Of a stretch of DNA of 64,000 bases, positions 16,078 to 24,250 are shown one piece after another (position 1 is the stretch's first letter; each line of letters begins with the position of its first letter). The translations under genes were made by a program, and so were the position numbers. The stretch covers positions 37,595 through 101,594 of the forward strand of contig NZ_JACJST010000024.1 of assembly GCF_014698305.1 (NCBI RefSeq). The letters run 5' to 3'. Source of the stretch: Anabaena lutea FACHB-196. Its GTDB lineage: Bacteria > Cyanobacteriota > Cyanobacteriia > Cyanobacteriales > Nostocaceae. The notes under the pieces were generated by a model. The model had not been told where the DNA came from. It was given only the letters and a program-made list of their open reading frames with translations, and did no database searches.

Positions 16078-17061
16078 TTAGCTCGCAACGTATTCTTTAA
16101 CATTGGCTCGACGGCGACGTAAATGAGCAAGAGCTTGATGCTCTAATTGACGGACGCGCTCACGGCTGAGGTTCAACCGCTCACCGACTTTCGCCAAAGA
16201 CATTTCATTACCATCTTCTAAACCAAAGCGCAGAGCCACAACTTCTCGCTGTTGGGGGGTGAGTTCTGCTAATAGGTTATTTAGGTCTTGGCGCAAGAAT
16301 TCCTGAGTGGTGTAATATTCTGGCGATGGACCGTCATCTTCCAGCATTTCTTGCAGTTCGGTATCCTGGTTATCACCAACTCGCACATCTAAAGAAACTG
16401 GTTGACGCGCCATGTTCAGATACTCACGAATCTGAGCAGGTTCTAATTCCAGTTCTTTGGCGATTTCTGTAGGTGTAGGAGATCTTCCTAACTTTTGCGC
16501 CAATTCCCGCTGCACTTTTTTGATTTTGTTCAGTTTCTCGGTAATATGGATGGGTAGACGGATGGTGCGACCTTGTTGTGCGATCGCTCTCGTAATCGCT
16601 TGACGAATCCACCAGTAAGCATAGGTTGAGAACTTATAACCCCGCATGGGATCAAATTTCTCCACCCCTCTTTCTAATCCCAATGTTCCTTCCTGGATTA
16701 AATCCAGAAATTCCATATTCCTTTTTTGATACTTTTTCGCAATAGCTACAACCAAACGTAAATTGGCTTCAATCATTTTTTGCTTGGCTCTTTTACCAAG
16801 CGCCAAAGTCTGCTTGATATCGGGTTCAGATTGATTAACATGGGCAGCCCACTCTGGTAAACTAGGTTCATGGTCTAGTTTCTTTGCCAAAGCTTCCTTA
16901 GCTTCCAGCAGTGTCATCATTTGTTGCACCTGCTTCCCATAAACAATCTCTTGCTCACGGGTTAGCAGAGGTACACGACCAATTTCCCGCAGATAGGTTC
17001 GCACCATATCAGCTGTGAATTTGGTGTTCAGGTTTTCAGTTTGGGTGTTAACAGTAGGCAT
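16078..17061 (-). CDS. RNA polymerase sigma factor, RpoD/SigA family, group 2
   Basis: This 327-residue sigma-70 protein contains region 1.2 (DMVRTYLREIGRVPLL) and region 2 (RLVVAIAKKYQKRNMEFLDLIQEG, then KFSTYAYWWIRQAITRAI for -10 recognition). Region 3 follows, then region 4.2 (LNLSRERVRQLEHQALAHLRRR) for -35 recognition. It lacks the long N-terminal extension of the primary SigA, and its length fits the non-essential group 2 factors (SigB to SigE) that respond to nutrient or light stress in cyanobacteria. The N-terminus MPTVNTQTENLN resembles SigB-type proteins, but which paralog it is cannot be settled here. Confidence 0.95.
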   Translation of the reverse strand: MPTVNTQTENLNTKFTADMVRTYLREIGRVPLLTREQEIVYGKQVQQMMTLLEAKEALAKKLDHEPSLPEWAAHVNQSEPDIKQTLALGKRAKQKMIEANLRLVVAIAKKYQKRNMEFLDLIQEGTLGLERGVEKFDPMRGYKFSTYAYWWIRQAITRAIAQQGRTIRLPIHITEKLNKIKKVQRELAQKLGRSPTPTEIAKELELEPAQIREYLNMARQPVSLDVRVGDNQDTELQEMLEDDGPSPEYYTTQEFLRQDLNNLLAELTPQQREVVALRFGLEDGNEMSLAKVGERLNLSRERVRQLEHQALAHLRRRRANVKEYVAS

Positions 17062-17643
17062 TGGTGCGTTGTCCTCTACTCCCTAAACAAAATGTATCTT
17101 TTCTCAACTAGGGCGGATTGAAAAGGGTGGTATAAACATCAATAGATATAGGTGAGCTACCATAAGCAATTAATTTATATAGCCGTTTTCCAGACGGTAG
17201 TCCCCTGGAATGGGTTCCCCTCCCCTTCCTCAATTTTGGAATCTCTTAGAAGCACACTGCTTTGTTTTCAAGAATTCTTCTTTTCTTCGGCTGCTGGTAG
17301 CAGCGATAAAACACGAAGTCAGTATGAGTTTTACTTCTTTTATAGTACGGCAGATCTGGCGGATAGTAAAGTAGCCCAGATAAATCTCACAATTATAAAG
17401 CAAAATGGGCTGACTGCTTAATTTGGTTTTAAAGTTCCTTAAAAACGCTGACTATATCTATAGTGACTCCAAAAACCCCTCTTCTGTTGCCTGCAAGTAG
17501 CCGGATAACCGAACTTATGAAGCTACCATGATGGAGGGATGTTACGAAATTTTATTAGGAGGCAGGAGGCAGGAGTCAGGAGGCAGGGGAAGCAGGGGAG
17601 GAAAGGGAAATTAATAACCCAATCACCAATCACCCTTGAATTA
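17062..17643. other. Long leader/intergenic region upstream of the sigma factor gene
   Basis: The stretch holds no supported gene. A frame at 17152-17421 lacks codon or family support. The right part (17557-17610) is a GGAGGCA tandem repeat. The sigma-factor promoters must lie within the first few hundred bases, since group 2 sigma genes often have long, multi-promoter leaders. I could not identify the elements with confidence. Confidence 0.4.
17557..17610. repeat. Short tandem repeat (AGGAGGC units)
   Basis: Several tandem seven-base units of AGGAGGC with small variants (AGGAGTC, AGGCAGGGG). Confidence 0.75.
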
Positions 17644-19374
17644 CTAAAAACCTAAGTCGGCTTTAGCTAGTTCTGCGGCTGCGAAAACTTCTGCATCTGA
17701 TTTTTCTTCCCAGGCTTGGTCGCCCATTTCGGTGTAAAATACTGAGTCATAGGGACGGGTACGCACAACTACTGGCATGGGAACGGCGTGACCTAAAATT
17801 AATGCTTGTTGCTTGGAGTCTAACTTTGCTAATACTGAGCGCAAAGCCCCAGCACCAGATACACCTGTAAAAATTGCATCAATGTCTTTTTCGTCGTTCA
17901 GCAAAGCCGTGATGCGAGTCCCAATTTGGGACATAACTTCATTATCTATCCCCGACGGACGTTGATCAACTACTAAAAGTGTTACGAAATATTTCCGCAG
18001 TTCGCGGGCTATGGTTCCAAAAATTGTACTTTGTACCACGCCTGGGTCAAGAAAGCGGTGCGCTTCCTCAATTGTAATCATTAATGGCGTTGGTCTATCC
18101 AAAGGATTCTTGCTTTGGAGAAACCGATCTGCTCTTTTGACATAATGCTCGTGAATGCGTCTGGTGATCATATTTGTCACCAACATATAGGATAGCATAT
18201 TTGACTGGGAACCAAACTCAATCACTACATTTTTCCCAGCTTCTAAAGATTGTAAGATCTTATTGATATAGTTTTGGGGACAAACTGCCCGCATATATTT
18301 TAGACTATCTAAGCGTAACAATTTACGTTGTAAAGAAGTAATAGAGCCTGGGTGTCCTGGCTTGTCATCACAAAAAATCTTAATATCCTCACTAGTCATA
18401 TTGAATAACTGCGGAATCCAAGATTTACCTAACTCGTTGCACAAGATATTGGCATTATCTAAAGCTGCTTCTGAAAGTCCTAAATCTCTTCCACATAATT
18501 TAATATCTTCTACTTCTATTTGCTCATAGCTGAGATAAAGTTCTTGAGCATCTCGTACACCCCGGCGTTTAGTTGATTCGGGGTCAAGAGTGTAAACTTC
18601 GACTTTACCAGGAAATAATTGTTTTAAACCTTTGACGGTGTTAACTTCTTTACCTTCTGCGACTGCTTCCCAGCCATATTCTGAGTGCATATCAAAAATC
18701 AAGTTAACAGCCGCATTTTTGCGAATTATACCCGCTAAAAGTAAACGAGTCAGGAAAGATTTCCCCGTCCCTGATTTCCCAAAAACGCCGTTACTTCGTT
18801 CTACAAACCGATTTAAATCAATACAAATCGGCACATCCATATCTAATGGTTTACCGATAGAGAAGTTATTCCGGTGGGGATCATCTTCCCAACCAAATAC
18901 CCGCCGAAAATCATCTTCATTCGCGTCGTAGACTTGGCTAAAGTGACTGGGAATGGTTTTGACGGGGAGCAATTCCATCGTCGTGCTGGTTTGTGGTTGA
19001 AATGAGGCTAAACCATTGAAAGACGGAACAAATGAATTTACAGATTTACCATTAGGGGAAGAGAAAGATTCCTGAGATTCAGGGGTAAACATCAACATTG
19101 GTGCGAGGTTGACCATTCCATAGGTTCCGCTTCCAGCTAACACCTCGCGCAAAAATGTATCTTCCCAACTAGGGGGACTAGCAACAATACGTGCATTCGC
19201 AGCACCTAAAGCTACATCTGTCAGCATACAGAAAAAGCGCGATCGCATCCCCTGTACCACCAAAAATTTACCCACCCGCATATCTTCTACAGAAATATCC
19301 GGGTGTAGTCTGACTTCTAAACCTCCAGTTAGTGAACCTTCGATAACCGAACCTAGTGGTTGTCCTGAATTCAT
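17644..19374 (-). CDS. HerA-like ATPase (DUF87 family)
   Basis: The N-terminal 110 residues of this 576-residue protein look like a HAS-barrel (LGSVIEGSLTGGLEVRL). The HerA/FtsK-type ATPase core then has Walker A VFGKSGTGKSFLTRLLLAG and Walker B PLMITIEEAHRFL. After it come VVDQRPSGIDNEVMSQIGTRI (sensor/arginine finger region) and an acidic C-terminus. HerA ATPases form hexamers that move DNA, usually with a NurA nuclease, but no nurA is next door. This single-gene form is conserved in cyanobacteria. The exact cellular job is not established. Confidence 0.88.
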   Translation of the reverse strand: MNSGQPLGSVIEGSLTGGLEVRLHPDISVEDMRVGKFLVVQGMRSRFFCMLTDVALGAANARIVASPPSWEDTFLREVLAGSGTYGMVNLAPMLMFTPESQESFSSPNGKSVNSFVPSFNGLASFQPQTSTTMELLPVKTIPSHFSQVYDANEDDFRRVFGWEDDPHRNNFSIGKPLDMDVPICIDLNRFVERSNGVFGKSGTGKSFLTRLLLAGIIRKNAAVNLIFDMHSEYGWEAVAEGKEVNTVKGLKQLFPGKVEVYTLDPESTKRRGVRDAQELYLSYEQIEVEDIKLCGRDLGLSEAALDNANILCNELGKSWIPQLFNMTSEDIKIFCDDKPGHPGSITSLQRKLLRLDSLKYMRAVCPQNYINKILQSLEAGKNVVIEFGSQSNMLSYMLVTNMITRRIHEHYVKRADRFLQSKNPLDRPTPLMITIEEAHRFLDPGVVQSTIFGTIARELRKYFVTLLVVDQRPSGIDNEVMSQIGTRITALLNDEKDIDAIFTGVSGAGALRSVLAKLDSKQQALILGHAVPMPVVVRTRPYDSVFYTEMGDQAWEEKSDAEVFAAAELAKADLGF

Positions 19375-19400
19375 TTTGTTAGTTATTAGTCATTAGTTAT

Positions 19401-19430
19401 GGTGATTGGTGATTGGTGATTGGTGATTGG
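19401..19430. repeat. Short tandem repeat (GGTGATT units)
   Basis: Four perfect copies of the heptamer GGTGATT lie between the HerA-like and GST genes, within the leader of the former. Confidence 0.8.
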
Positions 19431-19465
19431 CAAAAAGTCTTACCTGTCACCTATCACCTAATTAC

Positions 19466-20260
19466 TTAATCAATTTGAATTGAAGTTGGCGCACTTCCTG
19501 GCGTTGGAGTTATGGTTGATAGGGGTTTTCTGAATTGGGCGTAGATGCGATCGCGCCAAGTGAAGAATGGTTCATAATCAGGATTATCCGCTAAACCAGG
19601 GACTCCTTTACCTCTGAGAGATGCTGGTAAATCCAAGTAAGAGCCTTCTGGAAACTTCAACAATATCGACAATCCTGCAACTGTCAAATCAGCTATGGTT
19701 GGTTCATCTCCCAACAAATAAGGACTATCTGCCAATAATTCTGTGAGAATGTCTAAATCTTGTTTTAGACTAGCGATCGCGGCACTAATCACATCTGGGG
19801 TCAAACCCACCCCAAAACCCAAAACCGAGAGAAAATCACTGGGTACACCTTCTACAATACTTTTGAAAATATCTGGTGTCGAAACAGGTAATAAAGACTT
19901 ACGATAATCTTGATCTTGACTAATCGCCGCAAACAAAGCTTTTCTACCCTTAATCCCAATAGTCTCATCTGCCCAATCTTCTAGCAATAAAGCCTGAGCG
20001 CGTTTTTTCTTATCTGTTGGTATCAGTGGACGATCTGGATATTCGGAGTCTAAATACTTAGCTATTTCCGTGGAGTCTACAATATATTTATGACCATCCT
20101 TTAATACGGGTACTTGATTCTGACCTGTTAAACGAAACAATTCTACTTGTCCAATTCCTGGTGTCACCTCAATTTTGCGATACTCCAACCCTTTATAATC
20201 AAGGCATAGACGCACTTTTTCAGAATATTGAGATAATTCCCACTGATATAATTCCAGCAT
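19466..20260 (-). CDS. Glutathione S-transferase family protein
   Basis: The product starts MLELYQWELSQYSEKVRLCL, a thioredoxin-like N-domain with the SxxSxKVR glutathione-site pattern. It continues with GQNQVPVLKDG (cis-Pro) and DSTEIAKYLD (the Ser that binds the gamma-glutamyl group), then an all-helical C-domain ending with LLGDEPTIADLTVAGLS. I use the ATG at 20260. The frame extends seven codons to a GTG at 20281, but family proteins begin at MLELYQ. It has 264 residues, about 40 more than a minimal GST, from a longer C-domain and a Pro/Thr tail. Its role is likely detoxification or redox. Confidence 0.88.
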   Translation of the reverse strand: MLELYQWELSQYSEKVRLCLDYKGLEYRKIEVTPGIGQVELFRLTGQNQVPVLKDGHKYIVDSTEIAKYLDSEYPDRPLIPTDKKKRAQALLLEDWADETIGIKGRKALFAAISQDQDYRKSLLPVSTPDIFKSIVEGVPSDFLSVLGFGVGLTPDVISAAIASLKQDLDILTELLADSPYLLGDEPTIADLTVAGLSILLKFPEGSYLDLPASLRGKGVPGLADNPDYEPFFTWRDRIYAQFRKPLSTITPTPGSAPTSIQID

Positions 20261-20281
20261 ATTGTATACTTGGTCACTCAC

Positions 20282-20481
20282 CTTATTTATTGACTTGACA
20301 ATTCTATCTTTAGGTACAGTAATTTTTCGAGTTATTAAATTATTATATTGGTAAATTCATGAAAAATAAAGTAAAAATTTGTCCAAATTTTTGTCTTTAT
20401 TAATAGCTAACAAAAATATTTTTACCAGCACATTAAAAAATAAAATTCCGAAAACAATAATTTAGTTTCATATGGATTAAC
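20282..20481. other. AT-rich intergenic region
   Basis: The upstream region of the GST gene is strongly AT-rich. No gene or stable hairpin was seen. Confidence 0.35.
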
Positions 20482-20664
20482 CTAGTGCAAGAAGGCAAAA
20501 GGGGGAGAAAACTGGAGGAAGGAGGAAATAATAGAGTTCGACATAAAATAATATCCCATTGCTTTTAGAGTACGGGAGCGATCTTGCTCTCTGTGAAATT
20601 GGATAATTTATTTTTTGGAGTTTTCTAAAGCTGGTTTTTAGTTGTTTTCGCCATGCTACACTAG
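20482..20664. mobile_element. 183-bp inverted-repeat element with CTAGTGCAAG ends
   Basis: The left end CTAGTGCAAGAAGGCAAAAG and the right end read in reverse, CTAGTGTAGCATGGCGAAAA, agree at about 14 of 20 positions. The same CTAGTGCA end defines the 60-bp element at 9832-9891, so two size variants of one family are present. No transposase lies inside. Confidence 0.5.
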
Positions 20665-21032
20665 TAAGCTATCACGCTTTTAAGTTGCACATATTGATTT
20701 TTGGGACAAATGTCGCAAAACCTCTCCCCCTCAACCCAAAAGTGCAATTTGTCAGCCTAACATCTGACACTGCGGCCTAAATACAGCGACCATACTCACA
20801 TGAGGAAGCAAGCTACAAAATTTCTAAACAGCCCTCCTCATCAGCCTTTTAAATTTTAAAATTTAAATTCTGCCAACACGTAGCATCTCCTAGAGAAGCA
20901 GTACTAGCTTATCATCACGACCTAGTCTGAATTTGGACTAAAAATCTGATTTACAGTTCTGGTTAGATTTTGGTTTAACAAAATGTTATAAGTTTTTATG
21001 TAGCTCGTTAACAAAGAAGACAAACACAATTT
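20665..21032. other. Promoter-side intergenic region of the fasciclin gene
   Basis: It contains a piece of the AACCTCTCCCCCTCAACCC dispersed repeat near 20720 and an AT-rich segment at 20935-21000, the likely promoter. No gene was seen. Confidence 0.35.
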
Positions 21033-21860
21033 ATGAATGCAAATTACAGCAAATTATTGACCAAATTGGCGGGTATCGTCGGCATAACTGGCTTTAGTCT
21101 CCTGATTACTTTACCATCTGAAGCCAAAGAAGTCCTAAATCCTCAGCCGAATATTTTCAACGAAGCTCCCTATAATCGGAGTCAAAGAATTCCAGAAAAT
21201 TATCAACCCCTATCCACCGAAAAGGGCAATACTAAGGGCAAAATCCAGGTGAAGCAGAAAGGTGGAAGTGGAGTACTCAATCCTAAACCAAGCATTTTCA
21301 ATGAGCCGAGGTATAGAGGTCGTAATACATCTGGACAAACTCAACCCGTGAAACCGGAGACAGAAGTTCCCACCACTCCAGGAACTCAAACACCTGAAAC
21401 TACTACAACTCCAACAACCCAACCACCTGCCAGTACAACACAAACCAAAAACATTGTAGAAATAGCAGAATCAAATGGCTCTTTTACAACCTTAATCAAG
21501 GCTTTAAACGCTGCTGGACTGACAGAAGTATTGAAAGGAAATGGTCCTTTCACTGTTTTTGCTCCCACTGATGCAGCTTTTGCAGATTTACCACAAGACG
21601 CTGTGAAGGATTTGTTAAAGCCAGAAAACAAAGAAGTATTAGTGAAAGTTTTAACTTATCACGTGGTGCCAGGTAAAGTACTTTCTACCGATTTGAAAAG
21701 TGGTGAAGTCAAAAGCTTACAAGGTGATCCAATTAATGTGAAAGTTGATAAGGTTACAGGTGTAACAGTCAATGATGCTCAGGTAACTCAGGCAGATATT
21801 CAAGGAAGCAATGGTGTTATTCATGTAATTGATACTGTGATTTTGCCACCTAGTCTGTAG
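21033..21860 (+). CDS. Secreted fasciclin (FAS1) domain protein
   Basis: This 275-residue protein has a signal peptide (GIVGITGFSLLITLPSEAKE), so it is exported. Residues 34-85 contain two copies of a short motif, VLNPQPNIFNEAPY and VLNPKPSIFNEPRY, separated by a basic stretch. A Pro/Thr-rich linker (about 100-140) leads to one FAS1 domain: NIVEIAESNGSFTTLIKAL, GPFTVFAPTDAAFADLP, LTYHVVPGKV and the final GVIHVIDTVILP. FAS1 domains mediate adhesion on the cell surface or in sheath material. The duplicated NP-x-IFNE motif is not part of the FAS1 fold and is of unknown use. Confidence 0.92.
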   Translation: MNANYSKLLTKLAGIVGITGFSLLITLPSEAKEVLNPQPNIFNEAPYNRSQRIPENYQPLSTEKGNTKGKIQVKQKGGSGVLNPKPSIFNEPRYRGRNTSGQTQPVKPETEVPTTPGTQTPETTTTPTTQPPASTTQTKNIVEIAESNGSFTTLIKALNAAGLTEVLKGNGPFTVFAPTDAAFADLPQDAVKDLLKPENKEVLVKVLTYHVVPGKVLSTDLKSGEVKSLQGDPINVKVDKVTGVTVNDAQVTQADIQGSNGVIHVIDTVILPPSL

Positions 21861-21868
21861 GATTAATC

Positions 21869-21949
21869 CCTTGCAGATAAATTTTGCAAGGAGTTTGTAA
21901 AAGGTTTTTCTGTCAAACGAAGATAGAGACGTTTCCTGAAACGTCTCTA
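21869..21949. terminator. Pair of hairpins between convergent genes
   Basis: CCTTGCA/TGCAAGG (21869-21891) is followed by a perfect 12-bp stem TAGAGACGTTTC/GAAACGTCTCTA with a two-base loop (21924-21949). The second is also a common Nostoc palindrome. Lying between convergent genes, the pair probably ends transcription from both sides. Confidence 0.6.
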
Positions 21950-21983
21950 CAATGTGAGTTATTTGAATGCAAATCGCTGTAAA

Positions 21984-22532
21984 TTAGCGAGATTTAGTAG
22001 TCTTGCCGTTACCAGATTGTGCTGCTTGAAGTAACTGCGGTATCAACTGGTCAATTTTTTGTGCTGTCTGCTCTTCTTGGTGCAAGTTTTGCTGTAGCAA
22101 CTGCACTACTTCTTGTTGTCCCATCCGTTCAGCAACTGTAATCAAGCCACGATAGCAAGCAATCTCGAAATGCTCAACTTTGGACTGAACTCCTGCTAGA
22201 CCTAAGTCCAGAATTGTGGGATTATTAGCAGCTAGTAGCATGAATTTTTGACCATCACTAATCACACCAGCCGCAGCTTCACAAGTAACTCGTTGTGGTT
22301 GCTGTTTCAAAGTGCTGAAAACCTGCTCTAGATTTCGGATTTGCTGCTCGGTTTCACGAATATGGGTCTCAATTAGAGACTTACACTGGTTGTTTTGACA
22401 ACATTGCCACATCATCTGCTGTGCTTCTAAGAAGCGATTTTCAGCATCGTACATCGCACCAACTTCGTAGATAAACTTATCTTGCAAGCTTGTGATTTGT
22501 TTGACACCTGGACGTTCGCTAAGTTGAACCAT
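21984..22532 (-). CDS. DUF892 (YciF/YciE-like) ferritin-like protein
   Basis: This 182-residue helical protein contains QDKFIYEVGAMYDAENRFLEA, HIRETEQQIRNLEQVF and VEHFEIACYRGLITVAE, then HQEEQTAQKIDQLI. These are the four helices of the DUF892 ferritin-like bundle, with Glu/His residues at di-iron-type positions. Relatives respond to desiccation, salt or oxidative stress. The protein is cytoplasmic, with no signal peptide. The exact iron or peroxide chemistry is unproven. Confidence 0.85.
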   Translation of the reverse strand: MVQLSERPGVKQITSLQDKFIYEVGAMYDAENRFLEAQQMMWQCCQNNQCKSLIETHIRETEQQIRNLEQVFSTLKQQPQRVTCEAAAGVISDGQKFMLLAANNPTILDLGLAGVQSKVEHFEIACYRGLITVAERMGQQEVVQLLQQNLHQEEQTAQKIDQLIPQLLQAAQSGNGKTTKSR

Positions 22533-22733
22533 TGTGATTCTCCTGAAGGTTTGACGCTGTACTCTACAGTCGTACCTTTAACCCTACGTTTAGCCTTGAT
22601 TCTTCTCTTCACACCTGAGGCACAGTTAGGGGTGGGATCTGAGAGATAACTGGAATACATTAGACTTACACCTGGGGCATAGGTAGTTAATTAAGTTAAA
22701 GTAAAGATAAATTAAGAAAGTGCAGTAAATTAA

Positions 22734-23414
22734 ATGAATACTCCCAGCTTAGAGATAATTTCTACTCAGTTAGAAAGTCCAAATTTACGCGATCGCATGG
22801 TAGCTCTTGCCAGCTTACGCCATATCTCCCCAGAGGATGCTGTACCTTTAATTAAAAAGGTCTTAGATGATGAATCTCTGCAACTGCGCTCAATGGCAGT
22901 ATTTGCTCTAGGTATCAAGCAAACCCCAGAATGTTATCCTATCTTGGTGAGAATTTTAGAAACTGACCCCGATTATGGTATCCGCGCAGATGCTGCTGGG
23001 GCTTTAGGCTATTTAGGTGATAACCGAGCCTTAGAAGCTTTATCACGGGCCTTTTATGAAGATACTGATTGGCTAGTTAGATTTAGTGCGGCTGTAGCTC
23101 TCGGTAATATTAAAGACCCCCGCGCCCGTGAAATTTTGACTAAAGCACTCGATAGCGAAGAAGTAGTCATCCAACAAGCGGCTATTTCCGCTTTGGGAGA
23201 AATTAAATCTATTGAGTCTGTGGCTGAGATTCTCCGTTTTGCTCAAGCAGAGGATTGGTTAGTGCGGCAGCGACTTGCAGAAGCTTTGGGTAATTTGCCC
23301 AGTCCCAAGAGTATCTCAGCTTTGAAATATTTAGAAAAAGACAGTCATCCCCACGTTGCGGAAGCTGCCACAATTTCTCTCAAAAGACTGGAAGAAATAG
23401 GCAACCAAGTTTAA
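22734..23414 (+). CDS. HEAT-repeat protein, NblB/lyase-like
   Basis: This 226-residue protein is a run of about six HEAT units (for example RSMAVFALGIKQ, GIRADAAGALGYLGDNRAL, LVRFSAAVALGNIKD, VIQQAAISALGEIKS). The spacing is that of CpcE/CpcF-type phycobilin lyases and the phycobilisome-degradation protein NblB. It sits 58 bases before a CpcS-type lyase gene, which supports a role in phycobiliprotein handling. Whether it adds or removes chromophores cannot be told from sequence. Confidence 0.85.
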   Translation: MNTPSLEIISTQLESPNLRDRMVALASLRHISPEDAVPLIKKVLDDESLQLRSMAVFALGIKQTPECYPILVRILETDPDYGIRADAAGALGYLGDNRALEALSRAFYEDTDWLVRFSAAVALGNIKDPRAREILTKALDSEEVVIQQAAISALGEIKSIESVAEILRFAQAEDWLVRQRLAEALGNLPSPKSISALKYLEKDSHPHVAEAATISLKRLEEIGNQV

Positions 23415-23472
23415 GTTAAAGGACTCCTGCTAGTTTTTAATAATAAAAGTAGGATTTAGAAAATTTTGATTC

Positions 23473-24048
23473 ATGAATATTGAAGAGTTTTTTGAATTAA
23501 GTGCTGGTAAATGGTTTTCTCATCGCACAAGTCACCATTTGGCTTTTAAGCAATCGGAAGACGGTAAATCAGATATCGTGATTGAGATGCTGGAAGCAGA
23601 TCATCCAGAGGTAATTAAACTATGTCAACAGTATGAAATTGAACCTAGTGCGGCTTCCTGTGGTGCGCGAGTTACCTGGAACGGCACAATGGAATGGGAC
23701 GAGGAAAAACACCAAGGTTCTACCGTTTTAGCCACAGTACCTAGTGCGGATAATCCAGATGAAGGTAAGTTACTGCGGGAAATGGGTTACGCAGAGAAAG
23801 CCCCCGTCGCTGGCAGCTATAAAATGGGCAATGATGGCGCTCTTACTCTCATTACTGAGTATGAAACCATGTGGTCTGAAGAACGGTTGTGGTTTGCTAG
23901 TCCCAATTTGCGGATGCGGGTCAGTGTCTTGAAGCGTTTTGGCGGTTTTAGCATGGCTTCCTTCACTTCGGAAATTCGCGTGGGTAGCACTGCTGTATCC
24001 ACAAAGGCTACTGAAGCGGCTAATGCAGTTACAGCCACCGCAAGCTAA
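23473..24048 (+). CDS. cpcS: Phycobiliprotein lyase, CpcS/CpeS family
   Basis: The CpcS/CpeS lyases are ten-stranded lipocalin-like proteins that attach phycocyanobilin to the conserved Cys-84-type site of phycocyanin and allophycocyanin subunits. This 191-residue product starts [20 protein letters not shown] and contains a [19 protein letters not shown] strand pair and [20 protein letters not shown], all characteristic of the family. It ends with an Ala/Thr-rich tail. The upstream HEAT protein is likely co-transcribed. A good terminator follows at 24069. Confidence 0.92.
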   Translation: MNIEEFFELSAGKWFSHRTSHHLAFKQSEDGKSDIVIEMLEADHPEVIKLCQQYEIEPSAASCGARVTWNGTMEWDEEKHQGSTVLATVPSADNPDEGKLLREMGYAEKAPVAGSYKMGNDGALTLITEYETMWSEERLWFASPNLRMRVSVLKRFGGFSMASFTSEIRVGSTAVSTKATEAANAVTATAS

Positions 24049-24068
24049 AACTTTATACTACAACAGCA

Positions 24069-24096
24069 AAGCCCGCACCGTCGGGCTTGCTTTTTA
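24069..24096 (+). terminator. Rho-independent terminator after cpcS
   Basis: AAGCCCG and CGGGCTT form a perfect 7-bp stem around CACCGT, followed by GC and a run of T. Confidence 0.85.
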
Positions 24097-24106
24097 TTTT
24101 TTATTT

Positions 24107-24198
24107 AGGACTTACGCAAGATGTGACTGAAAACCTTATTCCTGTGTAGCGGTAATTCATGAATTACCGCTACTTTGGTTCTGTTTTGCGTAAGTCCT
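24107..24198. mobile_element. 92-bp MITE-like element with AGGACTTACGCAA ends
   Basis: AGGACTTACGCAA (24107-24119) and TTGCGTAAGTCCT (24186-24198) are perfect 13-bp terminal inverted repeats. The centre (24146-24173) is a perfect 28-base palindrome around ATTCATGAAT. The ends are of a type I associate with small non-autonomous elements in Nostoc genomes. Confidence 0.75.
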
Positions 24199-24250
24199 AT
24201 TATTTTTGAATTTTGAATTTTGGATTTTGGATTTCCCTCAAGCCCAGCTT

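Noticed and set aside
17152..17421. 89-codon reading frame upstream of the sigma factor gene
   Set aside because: It lacks a start context and a recognisable product. The region is more likely a long leader with promoters.
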